A stretch of 49,980 nt of DNA from Prochlorococcus sp. AG-355-A09 (GCA_003280995.1 QCDG01000012.1:1-49980), one strand, 5' to 3'. Shown: positions 1 through 8,169, counted from the stretch's first letter. Numbers and translations are program-made. The notes: generated by a model not told the origin, from the sequence alone.

Positions 1-482
1 AATGTCGTTTCTTCTATATCAATTCCCTTTAGTTCTCCAATAACTTTGTTTAATTCATCGATATTAATCATTCCATTTTTATCAAATTTAACTTCACCTT
101 CACTATTTAAAATAATGGTTTGTGGAATTAATCCGTTCCAATAATAATTAGGTTCATTTCTAAGATCAGACTTTTCTTTATCCTGTAATTCATCAGTAGT
201 TAGAGCAATGATATCTATATTATTTCTCCATATCAAATCTAAACCGGATATTATCGGAGCCATAGCTTTACTATCCGAGCTGTCGTCAAGATAAAAAAAT
301 AAAACTGCAATTCTTTTATTTTTTAATGATTCCTGAAGAGTTGTCTGGGGAGGAACTATAGCCCCATTACCTGCATATATTGGAAAAATGTTGCCATCGT
401 AACTATCAGTATCTCTAGAGGCATTTGCTTTAAATGGGCTTAAGAAAATTAATGCTATCAGGATCCATTGAATTATTTTCAT
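1..482 (-). CDS. Secreted thioredoxin-fold protein, 3' end cut by window edge
   Basis: The reading frame starts at ATG (position 482) and is open to the left edge, giving 160 complete codons. Residues 1-21 form a signal peptide (hydrophobic core ILIALIFL, then ANA), so the protein should act in the thylakoid lumen or periplasm. The rest resembles a thioredoxin fold: a VLFFYLDD strand, then GLIPQTIIL carrying the cis-proline. Where thioredoxins have CxxC this protein has DDSSDS, so it cannot be a normal dithiol reductase. This pattern fits the cyanobacterial slr1796-like 'photosystem I accumulation factor' group, but that is recall by family features, not a search. Its start lies 15 bp after the stop of the Ycf55-like gene on the same strand, so the two are probably cotranscribed. 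Confidence 0.72.
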   Translation of the reverse strand, partial: MKIIQWILIALIFLSPFKANASRDTDSYDGNIFPIYAGNGAIVPPQTTLQESLKNKRIAVLFFYLDDSSDSKAMAPIISGLDLIWRNNIDIIALTTDELQDKEKSDLRNEPNYYWNGLIPQTIILNSEGEVKFDKNGMINIDELNKVIGELKGIDIEETT

Positions 483-496
483 TAAAGTTTAATAAC

Positions 497-2113
497 TTAC
501 TTTGAACTTGATCTTCCTAATCCTTGAAGGATTCCTTTCCCCACTAAACCGATAGCTTTACCAACGACCTTTGTAAGGAAAGTTACGAAAAGATCACCGA
601 TATATTTTACAGCAACTTCTAACTGCGGTGCTACGGCATCTCTTATCTCAACTAACAATGTAACTTGTTTTTGTAGCCATTCTAGATTCTCTAATTCTTT
701 CTCCCTATTTTCATTTTTAAAGTAACGGGTAAATTTTTTATCTATGATATCAATATATTCTCTTTTACTCTCATACAAGTAAATAGGCATATAAATATTG
801 TCATGCCAGCGATTGTAGTTATTAATATTATTTCTAAATCTTTCAAAATTTCTTGTCGATTGTAATTCGGGATTTATAAGTACAGTTCTTAATTCAGGCC
901 AAGAAGAACAAATATTAAAGATTTCAGAAGCTAATAAATTACAATTCCTTATGGTCCAGTTTGAAATAATATTTTCAAGGATCAAAAACGATTCTGTTTC
1001 ATATAGAGGGAGTAATTTCCCATCATAGTCAAGAGCTTCATTTTTAATAATTGGCTCAATAAACATAATTGATTCATGTGATTCTCTATCTATCTCTTCG
1101 CAACTTACCTCACTATAAATAAAATCATTTATTGAAATAGATTCGCCTCCTTTTTTTAATCGAAAATAACTGTCTGTGATATTGGAAATTGTATTAACTT
1201 TAAGTTCTTTTATAAGAGAATTTAAATCATCTTTAAAATCTTTCTCCTTATAGTTTTCCTTAATATTTTTGACTAAATTATCTAATTCATCTAACATTTT
1301 GCAAATTAGTCGCGAAATGAATTCTTTCTTTATTCCAGAGAGAATTATTGATGAATTATTAAATTCAACCTGTAAGTTAGTTGAGCTATACCTTTCTCTT
1401 AGTCTATCTAAAATCAAATTCCATATTTCTGCGGTATTTTTATCTTTAATGAAAACAGTTTTCTTATTTTCAAGATTAATTTTATTTTCAGTGTAAACTG
1501 CCTCTGTATAAAGTTCTAGTGAATTACCCCATAAGAAAATTAGAAAAGATTTTGCAGTAATAAGTTCTCTTAATCTTCCTTTTAAGATAAATTTATAAAC
1601 TTCTGGTGTTGAATCAGAGTTGACATATTTGAATATATAGTTTATTTCAGAATCTATTTGTTTAAGACCTGAAGTTAGAATTTTTTGACTAAAAGAGAGA
1701 GGCTTATTTTTGTTTAATTGAACTCGGGAATTATTTTCAATATCAAATACCCTTCCTCCATTTAAAATGGTATCAATAGATTCAAGAACTTTTTCTGCAC
1801 TGGGATTTAAAAGAAAACCTTCAGCATTTAACGATGGGGGGGTATTTGCTTCATAAACAAGTTCCCCAGAGAGAATTATAAGAAACTTTGACTCATCATA
1901 TCTTTCTCTTAATTTTAATAATTCTAACCTTATAAGATCTTCTGATTGGAAATTAAGAACATTCCATATAACTAAATCTGGAGTTTTATCACCTGTTCCA
2001 TTATTAAAATTAATTTCTAAATTTTGGTCAAGTGATGTTAACTTAAGCGATAAAGATTCCGCTATTAAGCTTGGAGCAATAATCAATATCGATTTTTTTG
2101 AAATTAATTCCAA
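497..2113 (-). CDS. Ycf55/DUF3685-like protein with degenerate receiver domain
   Basis: The protein has 538 residues. Residues 1-125 look like a response-regulator receiver domain, followed by a long helical region that matches my memory of the cyanobacterial/plastid Ycf55 (DUF3685) family. The receiver is probably unable to accept phosphate: the position of the phospho-acceptor Asp reads DLVIWN with Asn at residue 51, and the conserved Lys near residue 103 is Asn (LLNPSA). The C-terminus (GKAIGLVGKGILQGLG) is Gly-rich and amphipathic. The function of the family is unknown to me; a regulatory or photosynthesis-related role is inference. The gene is followed 15 bp later by the thioredoxin-fold gene on the same strand. 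Confidence 0.75.
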   Translation of the reverse strand: MELISKKSILIIAPSLIAESLSLKLTSLDQNLEINFNNGTGDKTPDLVIWNVLNFQSEDLIRLELLKLRERYDESKFLIILSGELVYEANTPPSLNAEGFLLNPSAEKVLESIDTILNGGRVFDIENNSRVQLNKNKPLSFSQKILTSGLKQIDSEINYIFKYVNSDSTPEVYKFILKGRLRELITAKSFLIFLWGNSLELYTEAVYTENKINLENKKTVFIKDKNTAEIWNLILDRLRERYSSTNLQVEFNNSSIILSGIKKEFISRLICKMLDELDNLVKNIKENYKEKDFKDDLNSLIKELKVNTISNITDSYFRLKKGGESISINDFIYSEVSCEEIDRESHESIMFIEPIIKNEALDYDGKLLPLYETESFLILENIISNWTIRNCNLLASEIFNICSSWPELRTVLINPELQSTRNFERFRNNINNYNRWHDNIYMPIYLYESKREYIDIIDKKFTRYFKNENREKELENLEWLQKQVTLLVEIRDAVAPQLEVAVKYIGDLFVTFLTKVVGKAIGLVGKGILQGLGRSSSK

Positions 2114-2192
2114 GACTAGATTTCTTATCTCTTATACAAAATTAACTAACAATTACTGCAAACACCAGCCTTAATTCAATTTTTATACTCTT

Positions 2193-2960
2193 TTAAGCGT
2201 AGTAATTTGTGTTTAAATCAATGTCATTTAATCTCTCTGCTGACAATACATTATTCGCTTCGTTTATCGTGAATTTATTTTCATATAGAGCTTTACCTAC
2301 TATTACTCCAAATAGTCCAGAGTTTTCATATTTTACTAAGGATAATAAATCAGAAATTGAACCAACACCTCCTGAGGCTATTACTGGAATATCTGTAATT
2401 TCAAGTATGCTTTTTATGAATTCTTCATTTGTCCCTTCTAAAGTACCATCTGTATTTATATCTGTAACAATAAAACTAGCAATTTTAAATGAAGAAAACT
2501 CCTTTACTAGATCTGTGGCAAAAATATTAGATTGCTCAAGCCACCCCCTTGTACTAACTTTTCCATCTTTTGCATCTATCCCAACAATTATCCTTTCAGG
2601 AAATTTATTTGATAAGTCTTTAACTAGTTCTTTATTTTCTATTGCAGAGGTTCCCATGATAACTTTCTCAATACCATAAGAAAATAATTGTTCTATCCTT
2701 TCTTGAGACCTTATACCCCCACCTATTTGAATAGGTATGTTTACTGTTTTTGCAATCTTTTTTATTGATTTATCGTTTGTTGGGGATCCAGTTTTTGCAG
2801 CATCCAAATCAACTATATGTATATATTTTGCTCCTTCGCTTTCCCAAAATTTAGCTTGCTCATGAGGCTCTTTTGTGAAGTCTTTTCTTTTATTAAAGTC
2901 GCCTTTAAAAAGCCTTACACACTTACCATTCATTAAATCAATTGCTGGTATTAGGTCCAT
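2193..2960 (-). CDS. hisA: HisA, ProFAR isomerase
   Basis: HisA (EC 5.3.1.16) is a TIM-barrel enzyme that isomerises ProFAR to PRFAR in histidine biosynthesis in the cytosol. The 255 residues have the usual length. The N-terminal strand LIPAIDLMNGKCVRL carries the first catalytic Asp, the mid-barrel strand VGIDAKDGKV the second half of the active site near residue 130, and two phosphate-binding Gly patches are visible (QIGGGIRS and VIASGGVG). The start is ATG at 2960. No other histidine genes are nearby, as expected for dispersed his genes in cyanobacteria. It is transcribed away from the CSP41-like gene. Confidence 0.96.
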   Translation of the reverse strand: MDLIPAIDLMNGKCVRLFKGDFNKRKDFTKEPHEQAKFWESEGAKYIHIVDLDAAKTGSPTNDKSIKKIAKTVNIPIQIGGGIRSQERIEQLFSYGIEKVIMGTSAIENKELVKDLSNKFPERIIVGIDAKDGKVSTRGWLEQSNIFATDLVKEFSSFKIASFIVTDINTDGTLEGTNEEFIKSILEITDIPVIASGGVGSISDLLSLVKYENSGLFGVIVGKALYENKFTINEANNVLSAERLNDIDLNTNYYA

Positions 2961-3052
2961 AGAATCATCCTTTTCATTAATTACTTATTAGTAGTACTAT
3001 TCAATATGTAATTCTATTTAAGATTACTACTTCAGTTAAATATTTTTTGAAT

Positions 3053-3973
3053 ATGAAAATTCTTGTAATGGGTGGCACTAGATTTGTTGGCAAGTCTTTG
3101 GTTGGAAAGTTATTAAGTAAAAATTATGATATTGATATTTTCACGAGAGGTAATAAAAGTAATCCTGAAAAAACAAATTTAATTAAAGGTGATAGAAATA
3201 ATTCAGAAGACATCGTCAAGCTAAGAAATGAAAAGTATGATGTTGTTTTTGATATTTCTGGACGAGAGTTAGAACAAACCAAACTTCTTATAGAAAATTT
3301 AGATAACTCTTTCCAGAGATATATATATGTAAGCTCTGCAGGTGTTTATAAAGATAATTCTGAACTACCCTTATCCGAAGTTGATCCAATTGATCCAGAA
3401 AGTAGGCACAAAGGAAAGTTTGAGACAGAAAATTGGTTACAAAAACAAAAAATTCCTTTTACAAGTTTTAGACCTACTTATATTTATGGACCAGGAAATT
3501 ATAATAAAATTGAAAATTGGTTTTTTGAAAGGTTATTTACTAAAAAATCTATACCAATCCCTGGTGACGGTTCTTTAATTACTCAGCTAGGCCATGTTTC
3601 GGATCTAACTGATGTAATGATTAGGTGCATAAATTTTGAAAATTCCAGAAATAATATTTACAATTGTTCAGGTGAAAAAGGAGTAACAATCAAGGGTTTA
3701 ATCTTTTTCTGTGCGAAAATTCTTGGATTAAACCAAAATGAGATTTCTCTAAAAACATTTGATTATCAAAAATTAGATCCTAAGTCTCGAAAGGGATTTC
3801 CAATTAGATTAAATCATTATCAGACTGATATCTCTAAGATAAAACGTGATTTAGAGTGGGCGCCAACTTTTGATTTACTTAAAGGTCTAAAGGATAGTTT
3901 TGAGAATGATTTTAATAATAAAAAGAGTGAGGAGTTTGATGAAAATTCAGATAATATTCTTTTTAATTCTTAA
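3053..3973 (+). CDS. CSP41-like NAD-dependent epimerase/dehydratase family protein
   Basis: This atypical short-chain dehydrogenase of about 306 residues has the N-terminal nucleotide-binding loop MKILVMGGTRFVGKSLV. A 'GGTRFVG' loop, the YVSSAGVYKD segment and the C-terminal helix are typical of cyanobacterial relatives of chloroplast CSP41, proteins linked in plants to RNA binding and ribosome or transcript stability. Catalytic YxxxK is not clearly present, so an enzymatic role is doubtful. I chose ATG at 3053; a TTG two codons upstream (3047) is also in frame. The last 27 bp overlap the convergent 3' end of pgsA. Confidence 0.8.
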   Translation: MKILVMGGTRFVGKSLVGKLLSKNYDIDIFTRGNKSNPEKTNLIKGDRNNSEDIVKLRNEKYDVVFDISGRELEQTKLLIENLDNSFQRYIYVSSAGVYKDNSELPLSEVDPIDPESRHKGKFETENWLQKQKIPFTSFRPTYIYGPGNYNKIENWFFERLFTKKSIPIPGDGSLITQLGHVSDLTDVMIRCINFENSRNNIYNCSGEKGVTIKGLIFFCAKILGLNQNEISLKTFDYQKLDPKSRKGFPIRLNHYQTDISKIKRDLEWAPTFDLLKGLKDSFENDFNNKKSEEFDENSDNILFNS

Positions 3974-4531
3974 ATAGCCTAATAAAGTCACTAAGGTCAG
4001 GATGAATCCTAACCAATAAAAAATTAAAGCCAAATTATTCAATAAGGTAATTTTTAATGGTGTAAAGAAGGTAATTACTGAAATAAAAAAGAAAAATGTT
4101 TTATATTTTCCTAAAATTGATGCTGGCAAACCGTCTTTTGTAGAGTTCCTTAGGCTAGAGATCATTAATTCTCTAAATAAAATTAATGACAAGGACCAGA
4201 AGGGTATAAAATTATTTTTACAAAGGAAGGTCAAAGGAATTAAATAGAATACTTTATCGCTTAAGGGATCAAGGATAGCTCCTAATCTAGTTTTAAGATT
4301 AAATTTCCTTGCAATTAACCCGTCAAAATAATCAGTTAAGCCTCCAATAATAATCAATATAAAGACATAAAAAGGTCTGTTAATTTCTAAAAAAAGTATT
4401 AATGGAAATACAAGGAAAAGGCGAGATATCGATAATAAATTGGGAATATTCAATGCCAAATTTTTAAGATTTTTTCTTAATAACAAATTAGTTTTTGTAT
4501 ATAAAAAATATATTACACTCTCAACAAGCAT
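3947..4531 (-). CDS. pgsA: CDP-diacylglycerol-glycerol-3-phosphate phosphatidyltransferase
   Basis: PgsA transfers a phosphatidyl group from CDP-diacylglycerol to glycerol-3-phosphate, the committed step to phosphatidylglycerol, an essential thylakoid lipid. The CDP-alcohol phosphotransferase signature is complete at about residues 67-90: DYFDGLIAR, then GAILDP and SDK, supplying the DG, AR, G, D and D residues. Several membrane helices flank it. The 194 residues are normal for the family. An extra N-terminal stretch before NIPNLLSISR may mean the true start is downstream of the ATG at 4531. The gene is convergent with, and overlaps, the CSP41-like gene. Confidence 0.9.
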   Translation of the reverse strand: MLVESVIYFLYTKTNLLLRKNLKNLALNIPNLLSISRLFLVFPLILFLEINRPFYVFILIIIGGLTDYFDGLIARKFNLKTRLGAILDPLSDKVFYLIPLTFLCKNNFIPFWSLSLILFRELMISSLRNSTKDGLPASILGKYKTFFFFISVITFFTPLKITLLNNLALIFYWLGFILTLVTLLGYLRIKKNII

Positions 4532-4670
4532 AAATTTTAAGTAAAAATTTTAAATGGTTTTTGATGCTAGATTCTAAAATTTAATTTAAATCTGAATCCT
4601 AAAGATTATAAACTCAACTTCTCTTTATGAATGATGATGTTTTATATTACAAAATTATTCCTTATATCTA

Positions 4671-5282
4671 ATGCAGCCTCATAGCCTAAAGCTATCTCCA
4701 GAATCTGATTTGATAAATTCAATTAAAGAATATTCTTTATTGAATAATTTATACGGGTATGTTTCTGGAGTGGTTGGTAATCTTAGAACAGTTTGTATTC
4801 AATGCCCAGGTAATCAAGAGATAAATAAATTTGAAGGAAATCTAGAAATAGTTTCTTTAAACGGACATTTTAATAAAGGAGATGTTCATTTACATTTGAG
4901 TTTTGCAGATGAGGGATGTAATGTGTTTGGCGGGCATCTAGAGGAGGGGTGTATTGTAAAAAAAGGTACTGATATATTTTTACTTTCCTTTGAACAGAAG
5001 ATTATTAATATCTCAAATCATGATTTAATCACTAATGAATCACGTGTAAAAGCATATATTTTAAAGGATTGTCCTTGGTCTAAAAGAGCAATTAGATTGC
5101 TTAATTCTTTATCTATCCCTCATGAAGTTACTCTAATAGACAATGATGAGAGCTTTCAAAAAATTATGGTTCAAAGTAGCCATAATACTTTCCCTCAAAT
5201 ATTTTTGGATAATAAATTTTTTGGAGGATATGATGAACTCTCAGAACAAGCAAAATTGGATAACTTAATTTCATTTAAGTAA
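4671..5282 (+). CDS. PPC (DUF296) domain fused to monothiol glutaredoxin domain
   Basis: The 203-residue protein has two domains. Residues 1-115 match the PPC/DUF296 fold: DVHLHLSFAD followed by NVFGGHLEEGCIV is the family hallmark with its conserved His residues. Residues 125-203 are a glutaredoxin: active site CPWS at 134-137, the cis-proline loop TFPQIF near 174, and a final GGYDEL glutathione-binding segment. Replacement of the second active-site Cys by Ser makes it monothiol, the class often used in Fe-S cluster handling or glutathionylation. PPC domains elsewhere bind DNA (plant AHL proteins) or occur alone. The joint function is unknown. It stands alone between pgsA and a convergent small gene. 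Confidence 0.82.
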   Translation: MQPHSLKLSPESDLINSIKEYSLLNNLYGYVSGVVGNLRTVCIQCPGNQEINKFEGNLEIVSLNGHFNKGDVHLHLSFADEGCNVFGGHLEEGCIVKKGTDIFLLSFEQKIINISNHDLITNESRVKAYILKDCPWSKRAIRLLNSLSIPHEVTLIDNDESFQKIMVQSSHNTFPQIFLDNKFFGGYDELSEQAKLDNLISFK

Positions 5283-5292
5283 TCTAAATTTT

Positions 5293-5481
5293 TTAACTAT
5301 CACGATTAGTAAGCTTTTCAGCAACTAATTCGTCCTCTAACTGCTTTATTAATCTTGATACAAGACTTTGAAATTCTGGTTGACAACCTTTAAATGCAGC
5401 TTTATGTCTTATTGGCTCATTTCTAGTTCTTAAATCAGTAAGCATTAATTGTAATGCGTCAATTTTGGGATTTATTTTCAT
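5293..5481 (-). CDS. Conserved-looking small hypothetical protein (62 aa)
   Basis: I do not recognise this 62-residue protein. It is soluble, charged and predicted largely helical (LQLMLTDLRTRNEPIRHK, then SLVSRLIKQLEDELVAEKL), with a single Cys and no signal peptide. ATG start at 5481 and stop at 5293 sit 10 bp from the convergent glutaredoxin-fusion gene and 26 bp downstream (same strand) of the start of the reductase gene, so it lies in front of the next leftward transcript end. Tight packing and the charge pattern make a real gene likely. Confidence 0.65.
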   Translation of the reverse strand: MKINPKIDALQLMLTDLRTRNEPIRHKAAFKGCQPEFQSLVSRLIKQLEDELVAEKLTNRDS

Positions 5482-5507
5482 AGTTTTAATTAATATATTT
5501 ACATCTT

Positions 5508-6167
5508 TTAAATCATTTGCATAGCTTTTTTAAAAGATATCTTTTTATTATCATTCGAACTTGTAACTTCTATTAATTTATTTATGGATTCTTTGTTTTT
5601 TAAAGAATCTATACAACATTGTGCAACTAATCTTCTTGGTATTGATCCATTAATTTGAGTATCTTCTTTTGAATAATTTATATTTTCTGATTTAATATCT
5701 TCATTTTCCTTTAATCCTCCTGGTCTAATAATAGTCCATTCAAAATTTGAATTGCGTAGAAAGTTTTCACCTAATTTCTTCCAAATAAGAATTAAACCAA
5801 ATAAGTTTAGTGGATGAAATAATTTACCAGTACAAAGGGAACTAACTAAGATAACTCTTTTAATACCAACTCTTTTGCAACTCTCTAATTGCCTGTATAC
5901 ACCTAATGCATCAACCTTTGCAGGACCAGTTAAATCTAATGATGCTCTCGCTCCAGTCGCAATTATCAAAGCATCAATATCTTTTAAAGCTTCATCAAGT
6001 TCCCCTTTTTTGTCTAAAGAAACCCTAATTGTTTCTAAACGCTCTAGTCCTGCTGAGACTTTTGAATTCTTTCTGATGATTTGCCTTACTTTATATCCTT
6101 TCTTAATTGCTTCTTCGGAAATTCTATAACCTGTTTTCCCCGATGCACCAGTAATTGCTATTTTCAT
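5508..6167 (-). CDS. NAD(P)-binding SDR-like reductase (NmrA/YwnB type)
   Basis: The 219-residue protein begins with a Rossmann loop MKIAITGASGKTGYRI (GxxGxxG) and has the atypical-SDR strand order: DALIIATGARAS, then VILVSSLCTG, then WTIIRPGGL. It is of the NAD(P)H-binding 'NmrA-like' group related to cyanobacterial and chloroplast proteins. A catalytic YxxxK is absent, so the substrate cannot be read from sequence. It sits 36 bp downstream of nth on the same strand. Confidence 0.8.
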   Translation of the reverse strand: MKIAITGASGKTGYRISEEAIKKGYKVRQIIRKNSKVSAGLERLETIRVSLDKKGELDEALKDIDALIIATGARASLDLTGPAKVDALGVYRQLESCKRVGIKRVILVSSLCTGKLFHPLNLFGLILIWKKLGENFLRNSNFEWTIIRPGGLKENEDIKSENINYSKEDTQINGSIPRRLVAQCCIDSLKNKESINKLIEVTSSNDNKKISFKKAMQMI

Positions 6168-6202
6168 GATTAAAAAACTAATTTTAATATTATATAAATT
6201 TC

Positions 6203-6856
6203 TTAAGGCTTTTTACATATAAATTTCTTTTTTCTTTTGGGATAAAGAGTGCGACATAAATAACATTTTGTTCCATCACAGCCTCTTGCTGTACAGTATT
6301 CTCTGCCATAAAAGATTATTTGCAAATGTAAAGTATTCCAATCATTAACAGGAAATATTTTTTTTAGGTCTTTTTCTGTTTGAACTACGCTATCGCCATT
6401 TGATAGGCCCCATCTTTGTGCCAACCTGTGTATATGAGTATCGACTGGGAATGAGGGTATTTTAAACACTTGAGACATTACAACTGATGCTGTTTTATGA
6501 CCTACACCTGGAAGAGATTCAAGCTTCTCAAAAGAATCTGGGACCGTACCATTATGCTTCTCAATCAATAATTTAGATAAATTATAGATGTTCTTTGATT
6601 TTTGATTGGAAAGACCTAAAAATTTTATGTATTCGTAAATGCCATTAATACCTAGCTGCATCATCTTTTCTGGATTATCTGCAACTTTAAATAAGCTTTT
6701 TGTTAATTCATTAACTTTTTTATCTGTTGATTGTGCACTTAAAACTACGGCTACCAGAAGAGTATATGCATTTGTATGATCAAGGGGTATTGGAGGCGAT
6801 GGATATAGCTTTTTGAGTTCCTTGTGTATTATTTCTGCTCTTTCAGACTTTCTCAT
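6203..6856 (-). CDS. nth: Endonuclease III with atypical Fe-S loop
   Basis: Endonuclease III is a bifunctional DNA glycosylase/AP lyase that removes oxidised pyrimidines. The 217 residues carry the helix-hairpin-helix LESLPGVGHKTASVV with catalytic Lys121 and the catalytic Asp139 in VDTHIHRLA. The C-terminal cysteines differ from the classical C-X6-C-X2-C-X5-C cluster: here they are C188-X4-C193-X4-C198-X2-C201, followed by C214. This may still bind 4Fe-4S in a variant form, and the tail RKKKFICKKP is unusually basic. The gene is transcribed away from the ABC ATPase gene. Confidence 0.92.
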   Translation of the reverse strand: MRKSERAEIIHKELKKLYPSPPIPLDHTNAYTLLVAVVLSAQSTDKKVNELTKSLFKVADNPEKMMQLGINGIYEYIKFLGLSNQKSKNIYNLSKLLIEKHNGTVPDSFEKLESLPGVGHKTASVVMSQVFKIPSFPVDTHIHRLAQRWGLSNGDSVVQTEKDLKKIFPVNDWNTLHLQIIFYGREYCTARGCDGTKCYLCRTLYPKRKKKFICKKP

Positions 6857-6876
6857 TAAATTTGAAAATTAAATGG

Positions 6877-6892
6877 TGTATAAAATTATACA
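6877..6892. promoter_or_regulatory. NtcA-like palindrome TGTA-N8-TACA
   Basis: The 77-bp divergent gap between nth and the ABC ATPase gene holds a perfect TGTA-N8-TACA palindrome, the consensus for the nitrogen regulator NtcA. A -10-like TATTTT follows at 6911, 18 bp after the site, close to the spacing in NtcA-activated promoters (about 20-22 bp). A match of this kind is expected by chance about twice per 50 kb in DNA this AT-rich, so only its position supports it. Confidence 0.35.
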
Positions 6893-6933
6893 TGGGATAT
6901 TTTAGGTGAATATTTTCTGCTAACTTAATATAT

Positions 6934-8010
6934 TTGAATAAGAAGAACTTAGTGAAAAATGATGCGTTAATAATTGATGATTTGCATCATAAATATGATA
7001 AACAAGAATGTTCAAATTGGATATTAAACGAAATTAACCTGAAAATTGAAAATGGCGAATTGTTAGGGTTGCTTGGTCCTTCTGGTTGCGGAAAAACTAC
7101 TCTTTTAAGATTAATCGCGGGGTTCGAATATCCCTCTAAAGGGACGATTTCTCTAAATGATAAGGAAATTTCAAGTAGGCAAAAAATTCTTAGTCCTGAG
7201 AAAAGAAATATTGGGATGGTTTTTCAAGATTATGCACTTTTTCCTCACTTAACTGTTTTGGAAAATGTAATTTTTGGTTTGAAAAACAAAAAAGATAGAT
7301 CTAGAGTTAATTATTTATTGAATGTTGTTGGTCTTGATAGTTTTGTTGAAAGGTACCCACATGAACTGTCTGGAGGCCAAAAACAAAGACTCGCAATTGC
7401 GAGAGCTCTTGCTCCAGGTACAAATTTTATTTTATTAGATGAACCTTTTTGTAGTCTTGATATGCATGTCAAACTAAAATTGAGAAGTGAACTCCCTAAT
7501 ATCCTAAAAGGTTGTAATGCAAGCGGATTGATGGTTACTCATGATCCGGAAGAAGCGATGTCAATTTGCGATAAGGTCGCCGTTATGAATGATGGAAAAA
7601 TACATCAAATTGATACGCCAATAAACCTTCTAAATAATCCCAAGACCATATTTGTTAGTAGTTTTATTTTGGGTAATAATATTATTAATCTTAAAAAAAA
7701 TGGTAATTCATATATTTCTTGTTTAGGTGAAATAAATTGTTCAGAGTATTTGAAAAATACAGGTATCAAAAGTATGTCAATTTCGCCTAAATTTATTTCA
7801 ATTAAAAGATCAGAATCTGGTGATGCGATTGTTATATCTAAAGAATTTCTTGGAGAATTTCTTATATATAAAGTTTCTATTAATGGAAACATATTGCGGG
7901 TTAGAACTGATATTAATAATCTTCTAAATAATGGTGATAAATGTTGTCTTTCTATAAATAAAAATAGTTTTTATTTTTTATATCCTGGAGCACATAAGGT
8001 ATATATATAG
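6934..8010 (+). CDS. ABC transporter ATPase, Fe3+/polyamine type (FutC/FbpC-like)
   Basis: This ATPase would energise import of Fe3+ or a similar substrate. From the TTG start (358 residues) it has Walker A GPSGCGKTTLL (about 48-58), Q-loop VFQDYALFPHLTV, signature LSGGQKQRLAIARAL, Walker B FILLDEP and the H-loop MVTHDPEEAM. The C-terminal 110 residues are TOBE-like, as in FbpC/PotA/MalK ATPases. No ATG lies near the start: TTG at 6934 or GTG at 6952 are the options, and GTG would leave a longer leader after the predicted -10. No permease or binding protein is adjacent. Iron is the best guess because ferritin and Fur-like sites follow. Confidence 0.85.
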   Translation: MNKKNLVKNDALIIDDLHHKYDKQECSNWILNEINLKIENGELLGLLGPSGCGKTTLLRLIAGFEYPSKGTISLNDKEISSRQKILSPEKRNIGMVFQDYALFPHLTVLENVIFGLKNKKDRSRVNYLLNVVGLDSFVERYPHELSGGQKQRLAIARALAPGTNFILLDEPFCSLDMHVKLKLRSELPNILKGCNASGLMVTHDPEEAMSICDKVAVMNDGKIHQIDTPINLLNNPKTIFVSSFILGNNIINLKKNGNSYISCLGEINCSEYLKNTGIKSMSISPKFISIKRSESGDAIVISKEFLGEFLIYKVSINGNILRVRTDINNLLNNGDKCCLSINKNSFYFLYPGAHKVYI

Positions 8011-8017
8011 AATTTAT

Positions 8018-8140
8018 TTATAGGCAATTACACTTGCCTCCCTTCCAATTAGAGCATTTTTTCTTTTTACATTTCTTTTTTTTATTTTTATATATTTTTT
8101 TAGTTAATAGCAGTTCAGAAAAACTGTACTCTGAATTCAT
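8018..8140 (-). CDS. Lys/Cys-rich 40-residue protein downstream of a Fur-like box
   Basis: A short frame runs from ATG (8140) to TAA (8018). The first 14 residues are ordinary (MNSEYSFSELLL), then follow blocks of lysine and four cysteines (KKKKCKKKKCSNWKGGKCNCL is the final part in substance: C-X4-C, then C-X-C at the end). Four Cys in 17 residues suggest metal binding. It starts only 10 bp from a Fur-like box and lies between the convergent ABC ATPase gene and the divergent ferritin gene. I do not recognise it. AT-rich DNA easily yields Lys runs, so translation is not certain; the Cys clustering and the regulatory position are the arguments for it. Confidence 0.45.
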   Translation of the reverse strand: MNSEYSFSELLLTKKIYKNKKKKCKKKKCSNWKGGKCNCL

Positions 8141-8150
8141 TTATAGTATT

Positions 8151-8169
8151 GCGAGTGATTTTCATTATC
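8151..8169. promoter_or_regulatory. Fur-box-like site upstream of ferritin
   Basis: The 19 bases match the Fur consensus GATAATGATAATCATTATC at 14 positions, with the right half CATTATC intact. It lies 84 bp upstream of the ferritin ATG and 10 bp upstream of the divergent Lys/Cys-rich frame, so it could control either or both. Confidence 0.5.

Noticed and set aside
1269..1496. Forward frame of 75 codons opposite the Ycf55-like gene
   Set aside because: It lies wholly inside a well-supported gene on the other strand and has no domain or start signal of its own.
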